A DNA stretch of 64,000 bases from Echinococcus granulosus (lineage: Eukaryota > Platyhelminthes > Cestoda > Cyclophyllidea > Taeniidae), in assembly GCF_000524195.1 (NCBI RefSeq), contig NW_020170400.1, positions 1,000,347-1,064,346 of the forward strand, read 5' to 3'. A program made the position numbers and the translations under genes. The notes below the pieces were generated by a model. That model saw nothing but the letters and a program-made list of their open reading frames with translations, searched no databases and was not told where the DNA came from. This document shows positions 50,101 to 62,090 of this stretch, piece by piece; position 1 is the first letter of the stretch, and every line of letters begins with the position of its first letter.

Positions 50101-51498
50101 CTACCATTCTGCAGCCACTTTAGCCAATTCTCGTGGATTCGCATCCGCTAGAAAGATGATTTCCGCTCTTCCATCCTTGTCCAACGCTGCCGGATTGGCA
50201 AACCACCTGTTTTGAGCGTAGAAATGCATAACGGCATCCACCTCCACTGGGGTATAGTTTAACACATGCACGGGGATGAATGGATCCATTGTCTCAAAAC
50301 CACGTTTCGTTAAAAGGTACCTTCAAGAAGGAAAGACACATACGCACCCGACTTCTGGATTTAGTGGTTAAACAGGCTCAAAACGCATTCAACCCACCCC
50401 GGTGTATGATCCTCACGATCCGACGGCCAGGAAGCTCTTTCATTCACGGAAGTTAGGACTGCTCCGTGCGGCCAATCACCTTGAAGAGCCCTCCGGAGAT
50501 GATGTACAATCGCTAGTCGATCGACAGCGACTTTTTTGTGAAGTACCTTATCTTGAAGTCTCGTTCCACGACACCACAGAAAGTTCACTCCATCAATGAT
50601 GAGGTAACACTTTATTGCCTTTTCGCTAGCCGACAGGGCTCGCATCTGGAAGCACTTTTCAACAAACAGAAATAACCCACATCACGAAGAAGGATTCCAA
50701 TACAATCTGTAGAATATTTCGGTCGCGTTATCGCGAAATCGATCAACTCCATCCAAGGTGTCCCAGCCGGAGAAGAATCCTTCACCGTCCACTCTACAGG
50801 TCGAGTAATCATTGGATTTAACTGAAATGGAAAAGATAGCATCAATTACCGCATAATCTGACAAATGACACCCACTGACTTGGAATCAGCAGAAATGAAA
50901 CTACCTTTTCAAGCACCGGAGAATTAAGTTTCACGAAGCCGCTTAGCCACGCAGCTGAACGACACGGGAAATCCAGAGCCTCGCCTTCAAAGAGATGCCT
51001 GTGCTGTCCCTGATGATATGCATTACTCGGAATGAAGTCACTGCACCGTTCAAGCCAATCTTCTGCATTACAGAAGGCGAATATGAGACCTTCTTTCTCT
51101 GCAGCGTAATGGGCGATATGCGCCAGCTGGACGGATATCCCGCAACCGGGCTGTCCGTAGAGAACGAAACGGGGGACCGAGGACGTCAATTTAGCCGATT
51201 CCAAAAAGCCCATAATATCGAGAGCTGGCTTGCGGATGAGGAGAGAAAAGTCGCCAAAAAGACTAAGTTCGCGGAGGTGTTCGTTTGTGAGGAAGGGTGA
51301 GATGATGCGAGATGCGATGGGATCAGGAATAGAATAAAATCTACCCAGGCAGGCAGTGGGATTGGAAAGCTGTGCAGACGGAGTTAAAATGCTAGTACGT
51401 GGGGCATCACTCGTGAACCACGTTAGGGAGGAAGAGGAGATGGTATTTGATGCAGTGGATAAAAAGCAGCGAGATAAACGGAGGCAGAATACACTCAT
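50101..51498 (-). CDS. DAP3: DAP3 / mitochondrial ribosomal protein mS29 (4 exons)
   Basis: The exons are 51498-50905, 50821-50681, 50645-50398 and 50320-50101, in phase, giving 400 residues (human DAP3 is 398). The N-terminus (CLRLSRCFLST) looks like a mitochondrial presequence. The ATPase-like core has VLYGQPGCGISVQLAHIAHY at the P-loop position. Here the invariant Walker A lysine is isoleucine, encoded by ATA. Further family landmarks are LIIDGVNFLW (Walker B region), DRLAIVHHLRRALQGDW, MDPFIPVHVLNYTP and a C-terminus with IIFLADANPREL. mS29 is a structural protein of the small mitochondrial ribosomal subunit, normally nucleotide-bound, and is also linked to apoptosis in mammals. Intron 2 is only 35 nt. 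The 5' end faces the ETS gene. Confidence 0.88.
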
Positions 51499-52390
51499 TC
51501 TAAAAGCGCAATTTGACAAGTCAAAAAGAAATAGGTAAAGAAGAGATGATGGGAGTCCAAGACCCCGACATCCTAATGAAAGGTCATATTAAGCGGTTTC
51601 GTTCGTTCAGAGGAAAAGTGGCATAATACAACCACACACTTCGTGCATGTCAATTCATAACATTTGGACTAAACGAGATATCAAAACTAAACGAAAGCTA
51701 CGAGAAGTGGCAACAACAAATATTTATAAAAACCCACCCTAGGTATAATTTATGCCTGGGGGATAAGTCTAAATCAAACAGGTCGCACTATTTTTCAGAA
51801 GGCAGTTTAAGAATAGGAGAGGGGCCGAGTACCTATGTGGAGTTGCAACAAAAATATAAAGCATGCGTAATGGAAAATAAAGTAAACAAAAAACCACGGC
51901 TCTCAAGAAAAACACAGTGAGCAAAGTGGTTATAATGGAAATCCAATTGAGTTGTTGGCCAATGAGACAAGACACTAAAATAAAAATATCTGCGCAAAAT
52001 AATTAGGCATACAAATTTTTCATTAAATAAAAGCCCATTTCTTGCGTATTTTTTGGCAACTTGACCTAGTTAGGCAATATTGCTAAAAGATTTTTCGCAA
52101 ATATTTTTATTCTGCAAACCATTGCAAAGCAAGTCTTTACGAAAAATTCTAAAATCCAAAAAATTTTTGCTTACAAAAAATGTTTGAGAGTCTACTTAGG
52201 TTTTGCTCTAGCGTTTTTTTTGAAAAAATATGGCAGAAAAATCCAAGTTAACCTTTTTTAATCTTTGCAGCAAAAAATCGTGATGCCTAGCGTTTAAGTA
52301 GATCAGACATTCAACCTTTATAAACTCCGCTGTTATTAAAAACACCTGAACCTGTTTTCGTGAAGTTATTCAATGGCAAAATTATCATAG

Positions 52391-52514
52391 ATGTTTTCCA
52401 TCGACCGGATGATGAACTTTAGGTGTTCGCTGCCTTTATTTGGCTCATTGCCACATTTTGCTTCAGAAGCAAACATGGATCCCGTTCTTACCGATGCGAT
52501 ATCCGGGGAAGATG
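52391..52514 (+). CDS. Candidate first coding exon of the ETS gene
   Basis: ATG at 52391 opens 41 codons ending SGED plus one base at a good donor (GATG|GTGAGA). The phase fits the acceptor TTTCTGCAG at 57346, which would put GGYL before the methionine at 57358. There is no domain in it and no homology that I can judge, so the join rests on phase and splice signals only. Confidence 0.3.
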
Positions 52515-53454
52515 GTGAGAGTAACTTAAATTTTTTCTACAACCATTTTTTATGTACAAGGACATACTGTGCTTGGTTTAGGTTTAGTTTTTAGATGTTA
52601 TAACATTTGCTTAGCTAACTGGAGTAACTTTTGAAAGAAGTCCGGTTTTTCATGTCCACTTAGCTTTTTGAAGCATTTCCTACTTGCAATATATCTAAAA
52701 TGCAAAAAATATAAGTGACAATAGAGGATTTTTTTAAGTTTTGCATTACAAACTCTCGAGAAATGAAAATCCTTGTGACCTGCCTTTGTCTATTTTAGCT
52801 TGAAATATTCTTTCAACTAGCTTTATTGTTCAAAAAATTGAAGTGAAAGGGTCAACAACGTTTTATAAACTTGTTATATAGTTTTAAGTGTGCACTATAA
52901 CAGCTTTTACTACCTTTACGGGTATTTTGTTTTGACATGCTGGTACTCTGTATGTTGACGCGCTTAATGGATGCACATTACGCAATATTGCATTATGGTA
53001 ATAAAAGTTTGCAGTCACCTCTTATTTTAGCTTTTTTTCCCAAAAATGCATTAGCATTGTACCTTTTCTGGTTGTGCAAATTTCTGGTGATCCCTGCTTT
53101 AATTTAATTATCTTATCGTGTTGTTACCGGAACTTCCCAAATGGCCTTCTTTTTGGCTTGAATCAGTGTCGTTAATCCTTATAGTCAGCATAACCTAAAT
53201 AGGAGTCTTCTGCATCGATTGTTGTGCTTTTGACGGTTGATCTTAGCGCTATCTTATTGATTAATTTTACTTGCGTCGGACCTCCTCCTATGTACCTAGG
53301 CAACCTACAGACTCAATTTCTCGATTTCCATCAGTTGGCACTTTGGAAGCACGAATGACGACTCTGATTCGACCCAATCTAAAAACACTCACTACAGGCG
53401 ATCAACTCTGCCATTTGCTTATGACGACAATTAAGAAGACATTTCAAATCGATT

Positions 53455-53670
53455 TAAGTACTCACCCACTCACTCATTCCACACTCGCACACACAAGTAG
53501 GTTCTATTGGCATGTGCCCTTGTTTATACGCAAAAATTGTCGTGCGCCTCACTAGTTTAAAAAGGCGGGTGGGAGCACCTCCGCACGCGCGTACGCATAC
53601 ACCCATTATTAAGCCGTGGTGGGATACATGCACACGCATGCACGCACACATACACAAACACACACTTTTA
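53455..53670 (+). repeat. CA/CG-rich low-complexity tract
   Basis: Interrupted runs of alternating purine and pyrimidine such as CACACTCGCACACAC, CGCACGCGCGTACGC and CATGCACACGCATGCACGC. Confidence 0.65.
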
Positions 53671-55929
53671 CCTCCGTCGCCGCATCATTTTATCAAAAAA
53701 AGGTAAAGAGGCGTTCTTGATCTAACTGAGTTCTTTTGCTTGGACCTGCCCAACATTTTTTGTAAGGTCAGAGCATCACTAAGACCTTGGTGTTTCGCGT
53801 GACCTTGCATACGTAAACATTTTAAAGGAGAAATCTCTTATCTTGAAAGGCTTTTCATTTCTTCCGACTAAGAAACCTTGTACAGACTTGTGCAGACTTC
53901 AGGATTATTTTTGTCCTGTTCTGGGGTCCTTTTCAGCTTAATTGTTGAGAGTTATTGCACGAAGCATTTTTGTGCATTGACTTAGGTCGCGAACACCAAG
54001 CTACTTGTAAAGTTTGTAAAGTGAATGAACTCCGGTTTTTTTCAAATTTTTCTTGCGGATTTAAGCTTAAAGACTCAAAAATCATTACTTCTTTATAAGC
54101 AAAAACTGCGGGATTCCATATGTGGTTTACTCACATTGTTTGATCCTTTATTCCTTACAATATGCGTCGAGCCACTCTGATAAGGGGTATTTTCTCTAGA
54201 AATTAGAGGCTTAAATATCAAAAGAGATGGGTAAGATTTTCAGCTTTGTAATTTATTCTAACTGCACCAAGTAAAAAGACGGATGCTGGTCATTCACATG
54301 AACAGGAAAATTACTCCGATCTCTCAGTTAATGCTGTCAGTCGCCCGGATAATACTGGTTCTCCTTTTACATTGCGATCTATGCTCCAATTCAGAGGTGT
54401 TTCAAAATAATCCACACGCGTTTTCTGCATCAGCCCACCAATTTAAGATTTAAAATTAAATTTTTTTATCGTCATAACTGATAAGCCGAATGCATAGCCT
54501 TCGTTTTAACTAAGAGTTTACTGATATTGTCCCCATTACAAATTTGCAAATTGATATGAATGATATCCGTGTTACCACCTTGACAAAAGACATCTTTGAC
54601 CAGAGCACTTATTTAATACCCTAAAAATTTGCCAAAAATACTTTTTAAAGCCTTCCACGACTCTTCTAATCATTTGCGCTTTATAAAGTACTGTAGTCGG
54701 CTTTCATCCAGACTGGCTTGATTCGGTTCATAAACTTTTAAAAATATGCGTGCATAACGGAATGACGTTGATTGCATAGGCGAAGAAGCTGTAAGTATCG
54801 CGTCGTGCTGCTCGTTTCATGCACTCGAGGTCTCTGTTGTGAGCATGAAGCCCCTACCTGTAGTCCTAGGTGTGAATTCCTATCGGGGAATAAACGACTT
54901 AACAAGATTGGTAGGAAGTTTAGTAGTGGGATAATATGGATAATTGGATGCCTGAGTAAAAGCTATTGGGTTCCCCATTTGAATAGTTAACTAGCTCGAT
55001 TTGTGAACTTATTGTCCACGTCCTTTCTCCTACAGCATCAATGCATTTCTCTCATGGACTGAATAGATTTTCTATCCCCTGGTTTAAGGAAAATATAACA
55101 AGGTGGCCCGTTTACAACCCAATCGGTAGTGATTGCCCAATTCAGTCAATCTTGTGTCAGACCAGAAAGACTATTGGCTGCTTTTTCGAAAATCAAGGTC
55201 ATATTTGAGGCTAGTGATCAATTATGACTCGACTTCAAATTTTTAAATCTTACTAGCAATATGTACTAATTTCTGCATTGAGATTGGCATATTCCCGTAA
55301 TTTTTTCACAAAATTGACGCCTCACACCTCACTTTATCAAATCGCTTTCGAACATAAACGTGGACTGTTTCTTTTTGCTGGTGAAAGGCTTATTTTCTCA
55401 TCCTGATGTACTATAAAATATCTCAGTTTTTGAAGCGTTCTGCATTATTTACTTCAATGGCAGCTAATCAGTTTTTAATGACCAACTTTGTTATGTTCTG
55501 CAGTGAAGGATATCAGAACATGGTGCTTGAGCTGTTAATGAAAAATTTGGCCCAAGAACCGATTTTTACTTACCTTGCAACTCAGTAGTTTAAGTGGCTC
55601 TCTCATGTAACCAAAGGTATGAATGCAATGCATTTCCCCTGTGGACCAAGGGGCATTACTCTTTTTAGCAATTTCGCAATAAGTTCAGTGAATTGCTTCA
55701 CATGTATGTCTTCCCTAAGTAAATACTTTACAGTTGTGGGTCACTATCATTTCAAATTGATATGGCGCCAGTACCAGTAAATAAAAGCTCATTTTCTGCT
55801 TATAGTAGCACTGGAAGCAGCTTTTTACTCTTAATGTCTGTCACAATTGTTACCAAGGCAACAGTAGGTGGATGAATTGCTTCCACTTCTGCTACCGTTC
55901 TCTCTTCAATGAGCAAATTTATCAGGTTG

Positions 55930-56040
55930 GTGGATTTGCGTAACAAATGCGCACACAAACACATGCATTTACATAGGCACACCGTACACGCACACGTCAC
56001 ACATCCCTTTCTATTTTCGTGTGCGCACACGCTGTGCGGT
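55930..56040 (+). repeat. CA/CG-rich low-complexity tract, second copy
   Basis: GCGCACACAAACACATGC, CACACCGTACACGCACACG and GTGTGCGCACACGC lie within about 110 nt, similar in kind to 53455-53670. Confidence 0.6.
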
Positions 56041-57357
56041 TAAATAATATAATGATTCAGCAGTGGGTTGTTCTTCGAACATATTTACTTCTTAGCCAAG
56101 TAAACATATTTCACCCACTTTATACAGTGGCAAATATCGACTTGACTCTTCATTGAGCCAGTCAATATCAAAGCTGATCAACTAGCCAATAAACAGCAGA
56201 TTTGGATCAACTTGTTTGCAATAATTCGTCGAGAAATAGCCTAACTAAAATAAGGCGTTTGTCAATATTATTCTCCGGTATTTAATTCGTTTTGCCTCAT
56301 TGGTAGTGCTAGCGTTAGCCTGCGGTAGCTATGGGATGGGTTGGTTCCTATTTTACCGACATCAAATGGGCACACAAAGGTATATCTCAGGCCTTGTGTG
56401 TCGACGGGTAGAAGTCAACGTAGTTGTCGAAGCGCTCTGCCAAAAATTTTTATAGTTTCGTAATTATCCCGCAGGCCTTTTTACTCCACTTGCGAACATT
56501 TTTTTCTCCAAAAAGAACAAGTACTGATATGATTTTAGTAAGCATTTGGAAAATCGCAATTGAATTTTTGTTCCACAATACTTTTTTCTTCGAAGATTTA
56601 GACGGATTCTTTTCCACTTTTATTCTTTCTAAGTTTCCGAAAACGGAATTTTCTTAGTCACACGGTTTACAATCTTAATGACAAACACATTGCTCACCTG
56701 GTTTTTGGATGAGGAGCATACATCAAGAACTTTTAGTCATAAAATAGGGGGGAATTTGAAATCCAGAATGCTGTTTTTCTAGAACTAGGTTGAGTCGCTT
56801 TTTGTCAATATGAGCAGTAAATATGATCTGCAGAACTGACTAAAGATTTGCGGTTTCGTCGTCCGCATTGGATACAGAAAACGGTGAAATGTATTTCGCG
56901 GTATTTCCTGCCAACATTTTGCGACTCAATTAAGATTTACAAAATTTTTAATTTTTTTACCGGTTAACGATTTTCCTCTTATGTGGCGTTTCAAATTAAA
57001 CACAATGATTGAGTTAACTCACCTTCTTCACCCACAAATCATTTGATTGGTTTTTGAATCGACTTTTCAGCGCCTAACCAATCAAAATCACTCACATTCC
57101 ACGATATATGCAGACTATGTTGGGTACTTCCTCTACTTTTGATTTTTATCTAAAAGGCGTTACACTTGTAGTCTTTTATTTCCTTTTGGTGTTTATTGAG
57201 CAAAAGACAAAAAAGTGAGTTCATCCTTATTGAGTCTATCGAATCCTAGCAACGAGCAGTCACTATCCTGTCAAACAAAAGTTGCCATATTAACACAGTA
57301 ACACATAAAGCCTATCCATTTTCCGTCATTCTCTTAGTTTCTGCAGGCGGATATCTT

Positions 57358-60166
57358 ATGGATGCAACAAAACAGGAGGAGGATGAAGGTACAGGGTTAT
57401 TTGACCTTCAATCCCAGCCGCAGACTTGGAACGTCTGTCTGCTTCAATCCTCGAATACACCGATTGCGGGAGCCATCACACCCATTTCTGCCAGTTTTCC
57501 AGACTCTCGGCTTTCTCGGCTCTCATCGAGTGAGTTTCAGGACAACGAAGGTCTGCAGGCAGCTTTTGGGGACTTAAATACCTCCGAGGATGTAGTTCCA
57601 TGTCAGTACGGTTTCAACAAACCTCCCGATCGTGCTCCCACTCAGCTGGGAGGTTTTGAAGAGGAGAGTGGTTTTGATAGTGGATTTGGTTCACTACAAC
57701 TCACTCCCAGTGAAATTCAGTCGGAAGGTATGTGTGCAAACACTTCACCACAATCACCACCATTATGGCGACGTTCGACACTGGAGGAATTCCGTAGACT
57801 CAGCAACGAGGTGCCAATGGCAAAAGAGGAGGAGCCCCATATATCAAATTTTGATGATCATGTGGCATCACGACAACTGTTGGAGTACAAACGGTGTCAG
57901 GCAATGCTGGAGTATAGACCAAAATTTAGTGGAGAGTGCTTGAATATCTTTGCTAATACCTCAAGTAAAGCATCCACCTCAAAGGATGTGCAAGGTGTGT
58001 TTCTAATTGCTTTGTTCCTACACAAACTATTTTGTTGATCTAAAGGCTCTATTTTTTGATTTTTTTCATTTTGGCAAGAAATCACACAAAATGTCATCTT
58101 TCTGGAAGTTGAAAGTAATTTATGCTACTTATCTGGGTCATAGAAGAGGATAGGACTTCTTGCGGGACCTTAAGCTTTGTCAAACGGATTCGGTTGATCA
58201 GATTTACCCTAGCAGGAGGGCTAAGAATGTGTTTTCGAAATCTAGACCGACTCCACTGGAATGGTATTCGGTCTTCATCCCAAGGCTGCCGCCACTTGGG
58301 AAAAAGCGGTCAAAATGCCCTCCTCTCTCAAATTCCATTGACGAAGCCCTATTCCGCTATTTCCACCACCACGCCTGTTGCCATCTCCTCCTCCTCCTCA
58401 TCTTCTTCCTTTGCCTTCGAGGCGACTAGATCCACAGCCTCTCCCGTCTCCCACCGGAATTTCAACAAACGTGTCGCCCAGCAGGAAGCCAGTGAATTCC
58501 TCTCCTGTTCTGAGGGTGGAAATTTAGACGAATCCTTTGACGATATTGACGCGTTCGGCTTTGATGCCGACTTGGATGACCCTGCCTTTCAATTGGCTTC
58601 AGAATGTTTGCCCCCACCACAACCGTTGACAAGGAAAGTGCTTCGAGATTGTCAGTCGTGTTCCCTCCGCCATAATCAGAATAGCTCAATTTCTGGAACC
58701 ATTCATCGAAGATCACGAAATACTGTACTTACTAACTCGCCGATCGACAGGCCTCGCAAAACTTGTGCCCCACGTAATGGTGGACGCAAACGCAATCTAC
58801 TAAACTTTATCCTTGAACTCCTGACAACTAGGCAAACATGTGTGGAGTGGGTTGACAAGCCAAAACAGGTCTTCCAGATTGTTAATCCCGACCAGTTGAC
58901 TCGACTCTGGGGCGAACACAAAAATAACATTAAAATGAGCTTCGATTCATTGTCTCGTAGCCTGAGGTAAGCCTTAATCTCTAACTCTGCTTTACCATTT
59001 GATGAGAGAACTGCGGCCCCTACGCATTTGTAGCTTGAGCAGAGAATTCGTGGAAGCCCACGCATTCGAGTTAAGGCTTGCTAAATTCTATCTTCGATGA
59101 TGACAGCCTTAAAAAACAAAATTTTTTAGATTTCACAATGCAGTGGGAACAAGGTGAAATCAATTAGATTGGCAGATAGAAGAAAATGTTGCCATTAGAT
59201 TGCAAAATTTAGGGTGTTGACGTAATTGGTTGATTTGAGGTGATTACTTACCTTCTTTTGTGCTCATTTCATTCACCAATTTCTTTTTTGAATAAAGGGA
59301 CTCTGAATTTCCTTTAAATTATTCAATCTCTTTGGATCAAGCTTCTTTCCCCTCATGTGTATTATCTACCACCGTCTTGAGCCCTCATTCTTTGCTAGTT
59401 ACATCATCTCCAACTAGTATAAGGTTGCACAGGCAATGTTTAGACTGGTGAGGGAGTTAGGTTTCAATTGCGATCGCTCTTAAATCGTCATAACATCAAA
59501 AAGTGCTACAGAAAAATTTACCCGGTAACTAGACAAATTAGCTGGAAATTTGCGTGTAGCCTAAAATTGGTAAAAACATTCGTCACCAACAATTCCTTCC
59601 AGCCCCTCAGATAGTTCATTGTCAAGAACAAAACTCTAGACTAGGAGGAACCTTAAAAGTAGACTTAAACACCATGTGTATCCTTAAATATGCTATCCTT
59701 TGGGGACTTGCAGTTGTCTGCGATACTGTACTGGTCCACGCCAAGACGACTACCCAGTGTTGCTCAAGTTCATTAAATTGAATGGATGAACGAACAGGTA
59801 GGGTCTACTCCTACCCAACCCGATAAACTACATTGAACAAAAGCATAACTCAACGTAGTTCAGACATATCTGCCTTACCATTCCAAATGGTAGTGATGGT
59901 CAACTTTAGTGTCAGTTTTCTCTGCATTGTGGTGCGGTCCACAGTCAAACTCGCATTTCAGGCTCTACTACAAGCCAGGGAAGCTGGAGCGAATTCCGGG
60001 CACTCGTCATCAATACCGGCTGATACAAAGACCTCCTGAATCTCCAGGTCCCCTCCGAGAGACATCCTCCCATCGATGCAATTCGGAGCATCGAAGATGT
60101 GGCACACCGGTAAATTACCCTACTGCGTTGAAACAGCATCCGCCGTCTCAGAAACCCTACCTCTGA
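57358..60166 (+). CDS. ETS-domain transcription factor (3 exons found)
   Basis: The exons are 57358-57994 (probably beginning at 57347), 58144-58966 and 59962-60166, joining in phase to 554 residues. The ETS DNA-binding domain spans about 431-508. LLNFILELL begins it, VFQIVNPDQLTRLWG follows, then the recognition helix region KNNIKMSFDSLSRSLR, interrupted by the last intron at the Arg codon, and LYYKPGKLERIPGTRHQYRL. The split inside the recognition helix region and the LERI...YRL end resemble the ESE/ELF3 group, but the domain is divergent. The N-terminal part is acidic and Ser-rich (FEEESGFDSGFGSL, SFDDIDAFGFDADLDDPAF), as in activation domains. No clear Pointed domain was found. The start of the second exon is uncertain because another frame is also open at 58160-58429. 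It would act in the nucleus as a sequence-specific regulator of GGAA sites. Confidence 0.8.
58967..59961. other. Last intron of the ETS gene
   Basis: A 995-nt phase-2 intron that splits the ETS domain right after SLSRSL. Nothing else was recognised in it. Confidence 0.75.
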
Positions 60167-60496
60167 TATGCCGTCTCCATGTATAGACCATTCTTTCACA
60201 TTCTTACACTGTTTAATTGTCTCTCTCGCTCTCGTTTTCTCTCCCTCCCTCCCCTCCATCTTCGACAATAGTTCGCAGCCTTGTAATACTACTGCCGCTA
60301 TTTTATGAGCCCCTATTTTTAATCGGCATTACCTCAGTCACGTGCATTCGTTGGATAGCTCTACTTTTTTATAAATACTCTTGTATATACCTATATATTT
60401 TCATGGCAAAAGGAAGCAAAATAACTTTTTTCCCATCTCTTCTGCTCCGCCTTCTCTCACTCTTCCTAATCCACCGATATGTTACTAGTGCCCCAA

Positions 60497-60502
60497 AATA
60501 AA
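60497..60502 (+). terminator. Candidate poly(A) signal of the ETS gene
   Basis: A canonical AATAAA 331 nt after the ETS stop codon, with a T-rich stretch just beyond it. Confidence 0.5.
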
Positions 60503-60866
60503 GCCTTTTTTCTGAATTTGCTGCCTAAAAGTAGAAGGACTTCCAGAAACGCTAAGGAAGCTGAAAATACTTCTTATAAGATCTCTGCTCTGTATGAATT
60601 TTAACAAACAGGGAAGGCACTGATACAGGTCGATTAGAAGAAATTATCAAAACCTTGCGTTTACTTCGTAATTTTAAGCTTTGGCATCAATTTTATGGCA
60701 GCTTTAAAAATTACAAATCTTTTTAAGTAATTCTCGTGCGGTTTCACCACAGGTAGTTATGCAGAGGTTAGGTGTTTCACACTAACAGAGGGTTTACAAC
60801 ACTATATGACTACTATGCCTTTGGATTGATAACGGAGTCACCACAGACGGGATCGTTTCTGAAGGT

Positions 60867-61314
60867 TTAAATAGTACATCGTTTTACATCTTTTTGCAAT
60901 GTGCTTGATGTCTTCCCAGTAAGTGGAATTTGATGATTTTGCGTTTTTATGGCTTCGTCATCCCACTCTATGCCATGGTAGTGTGTGCTACCGCTACTGC
61001 CTGTCATCTCGTCCATGCACCGTCCAAAGTGGGCTGGCTCACAAAGACATGAGTGCTGGACGTTGGCGCACGTAAAAGAACTTGCTAATGTCAAGGCACC
61101 AGTGAACTTAGACTTTACCAACTTCGAGTAAGGTCCATCTCTGTACATTACCGCATTCTAGACAGCTCACACCAAAGAGCCCATGGTATTGTGGATGCGC
61201 CTCCTCCACGACATAGCAACTCAAAGAATTTGAATTTACATGTTCTGGGTCGTACCGACCGGAAAAGGAGGAACAGAACGGTGTTGAAGTACGTGAGGCG
61301 TCTAAACTATCCAT
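60867..61314 (-). pseudogene. Possible decayed coding segment of unknown family
   Basis: Two overlapping minus-strand frames (61314-61108 and 61148-60867) meet near 61120. Both are rich in Cys, His and Trp and unlike random AT-rich translation: HPQYHGLFGVSCLECGNVQR in the first, and CLCEPAHFGRCMDEM with HYHGIEWDDEAIK in the second. A frameshift or a short intron would join them. I do not recognise the family. It could be an old mobile-element fragment or chance. Confidence 0.25.
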
Positions 61315-61934
61315 CTGGTTAGACTCTTGATGCTAGGGAACTCCTTAATCTTGACAACGTCTGACTTTTAAAAAGGAGATAAACAAAAGCGATCATTCTT
61401 TTCTAATAAAAACCATAAAAATTGGAACAAAATACTGTAGTCGGTGAATAAGACAATAAAGGATATTTTGTATTCATGGTTTTTGAAGTGACAGTTATAA
61501 AGAATGCCATATTTTTCCCAAAAAAGGAAAATAAAAACCAAAGTTTTTTTTCAAGCGAAAGCAAACGTTTGTAGATGGGAAGATTCCCGTTTTCTTTTTT
61601 AACGCATCCTTTAAATGAATTTTTCCCAAAGACAAATGAAGTGTATGGCGGGCACTCCACCTTAAAACTTCACAGTATTTTAATCATCCGATGTGCAACA
61701 AATAACCTTAAATTTGTGGGATATTTCATGATAATAATATAGGAAAATTCAAAAAAGAATACCTTTTTATTTCATTTTAAGAAATTAAACCTATGGTACA
61801 GATAGGAGGTTGAAGGGGTATTTGAAAATGAAGTAAATTACTGACATTTCAAATGGAAGACCGACACACGATAATGCGGAGTCTGCAGTGTACACCGCTG
61901 ATTGCATGTGCTCTGAGAGCAGCATTAATTCTAC

Positions 61935-62090
61935 ACCCATCCTTCCATCTACCACCGCCTCTCATCTTACCTATCTACCCCTCTTTCCACCTGCTCTTCT
62001 GTCTGTTTGACTATCTATCAATCCATCTACCTACCCTGGCAACCACCCACTTATCCCCCTTCACATAAATCCACCCACTCAATCATTCGT
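61935..62090 (+). repeat. Degenerate CCAT/CTAC pyrimidine-rich tract
   Basis: Repeated ATCCTTCCATC, CTATCTACC, CAATCCATCTACC and CAACCACCCAC units. The complement of these units is the GGAT-type sequence seen at 47690-47930. Confidence 0.65.

Larger units (their letters stand above)
51499..57346. other. Region between DAP3 and the main ETS exons
   Basis: 5.8 kb holding the DAP3 promoter, the proposed ETS first exon (52391-52514), an uncertain exon-like frame at 53325-53459, and two CA/CG-rich stretches. No independent gene was recognised. Confidence 0.45.

Noticed and set aside
55406..55588. Plus-strand frame considered as part of a Pointed domain
   Set aside because: The only acceptor-like site (TTCTGCAG near 55504) does not match the phase of any neighbouring exon, and the residues do not fit the domain pattern.
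60217..60501. Hydrophobic plus-strand frame of 94 codons
   Set aside because: It lies in the ETS 3' UTR and its Ser/Leu/Pro content comes from a CTCT/CCCT pyrimidine tract.
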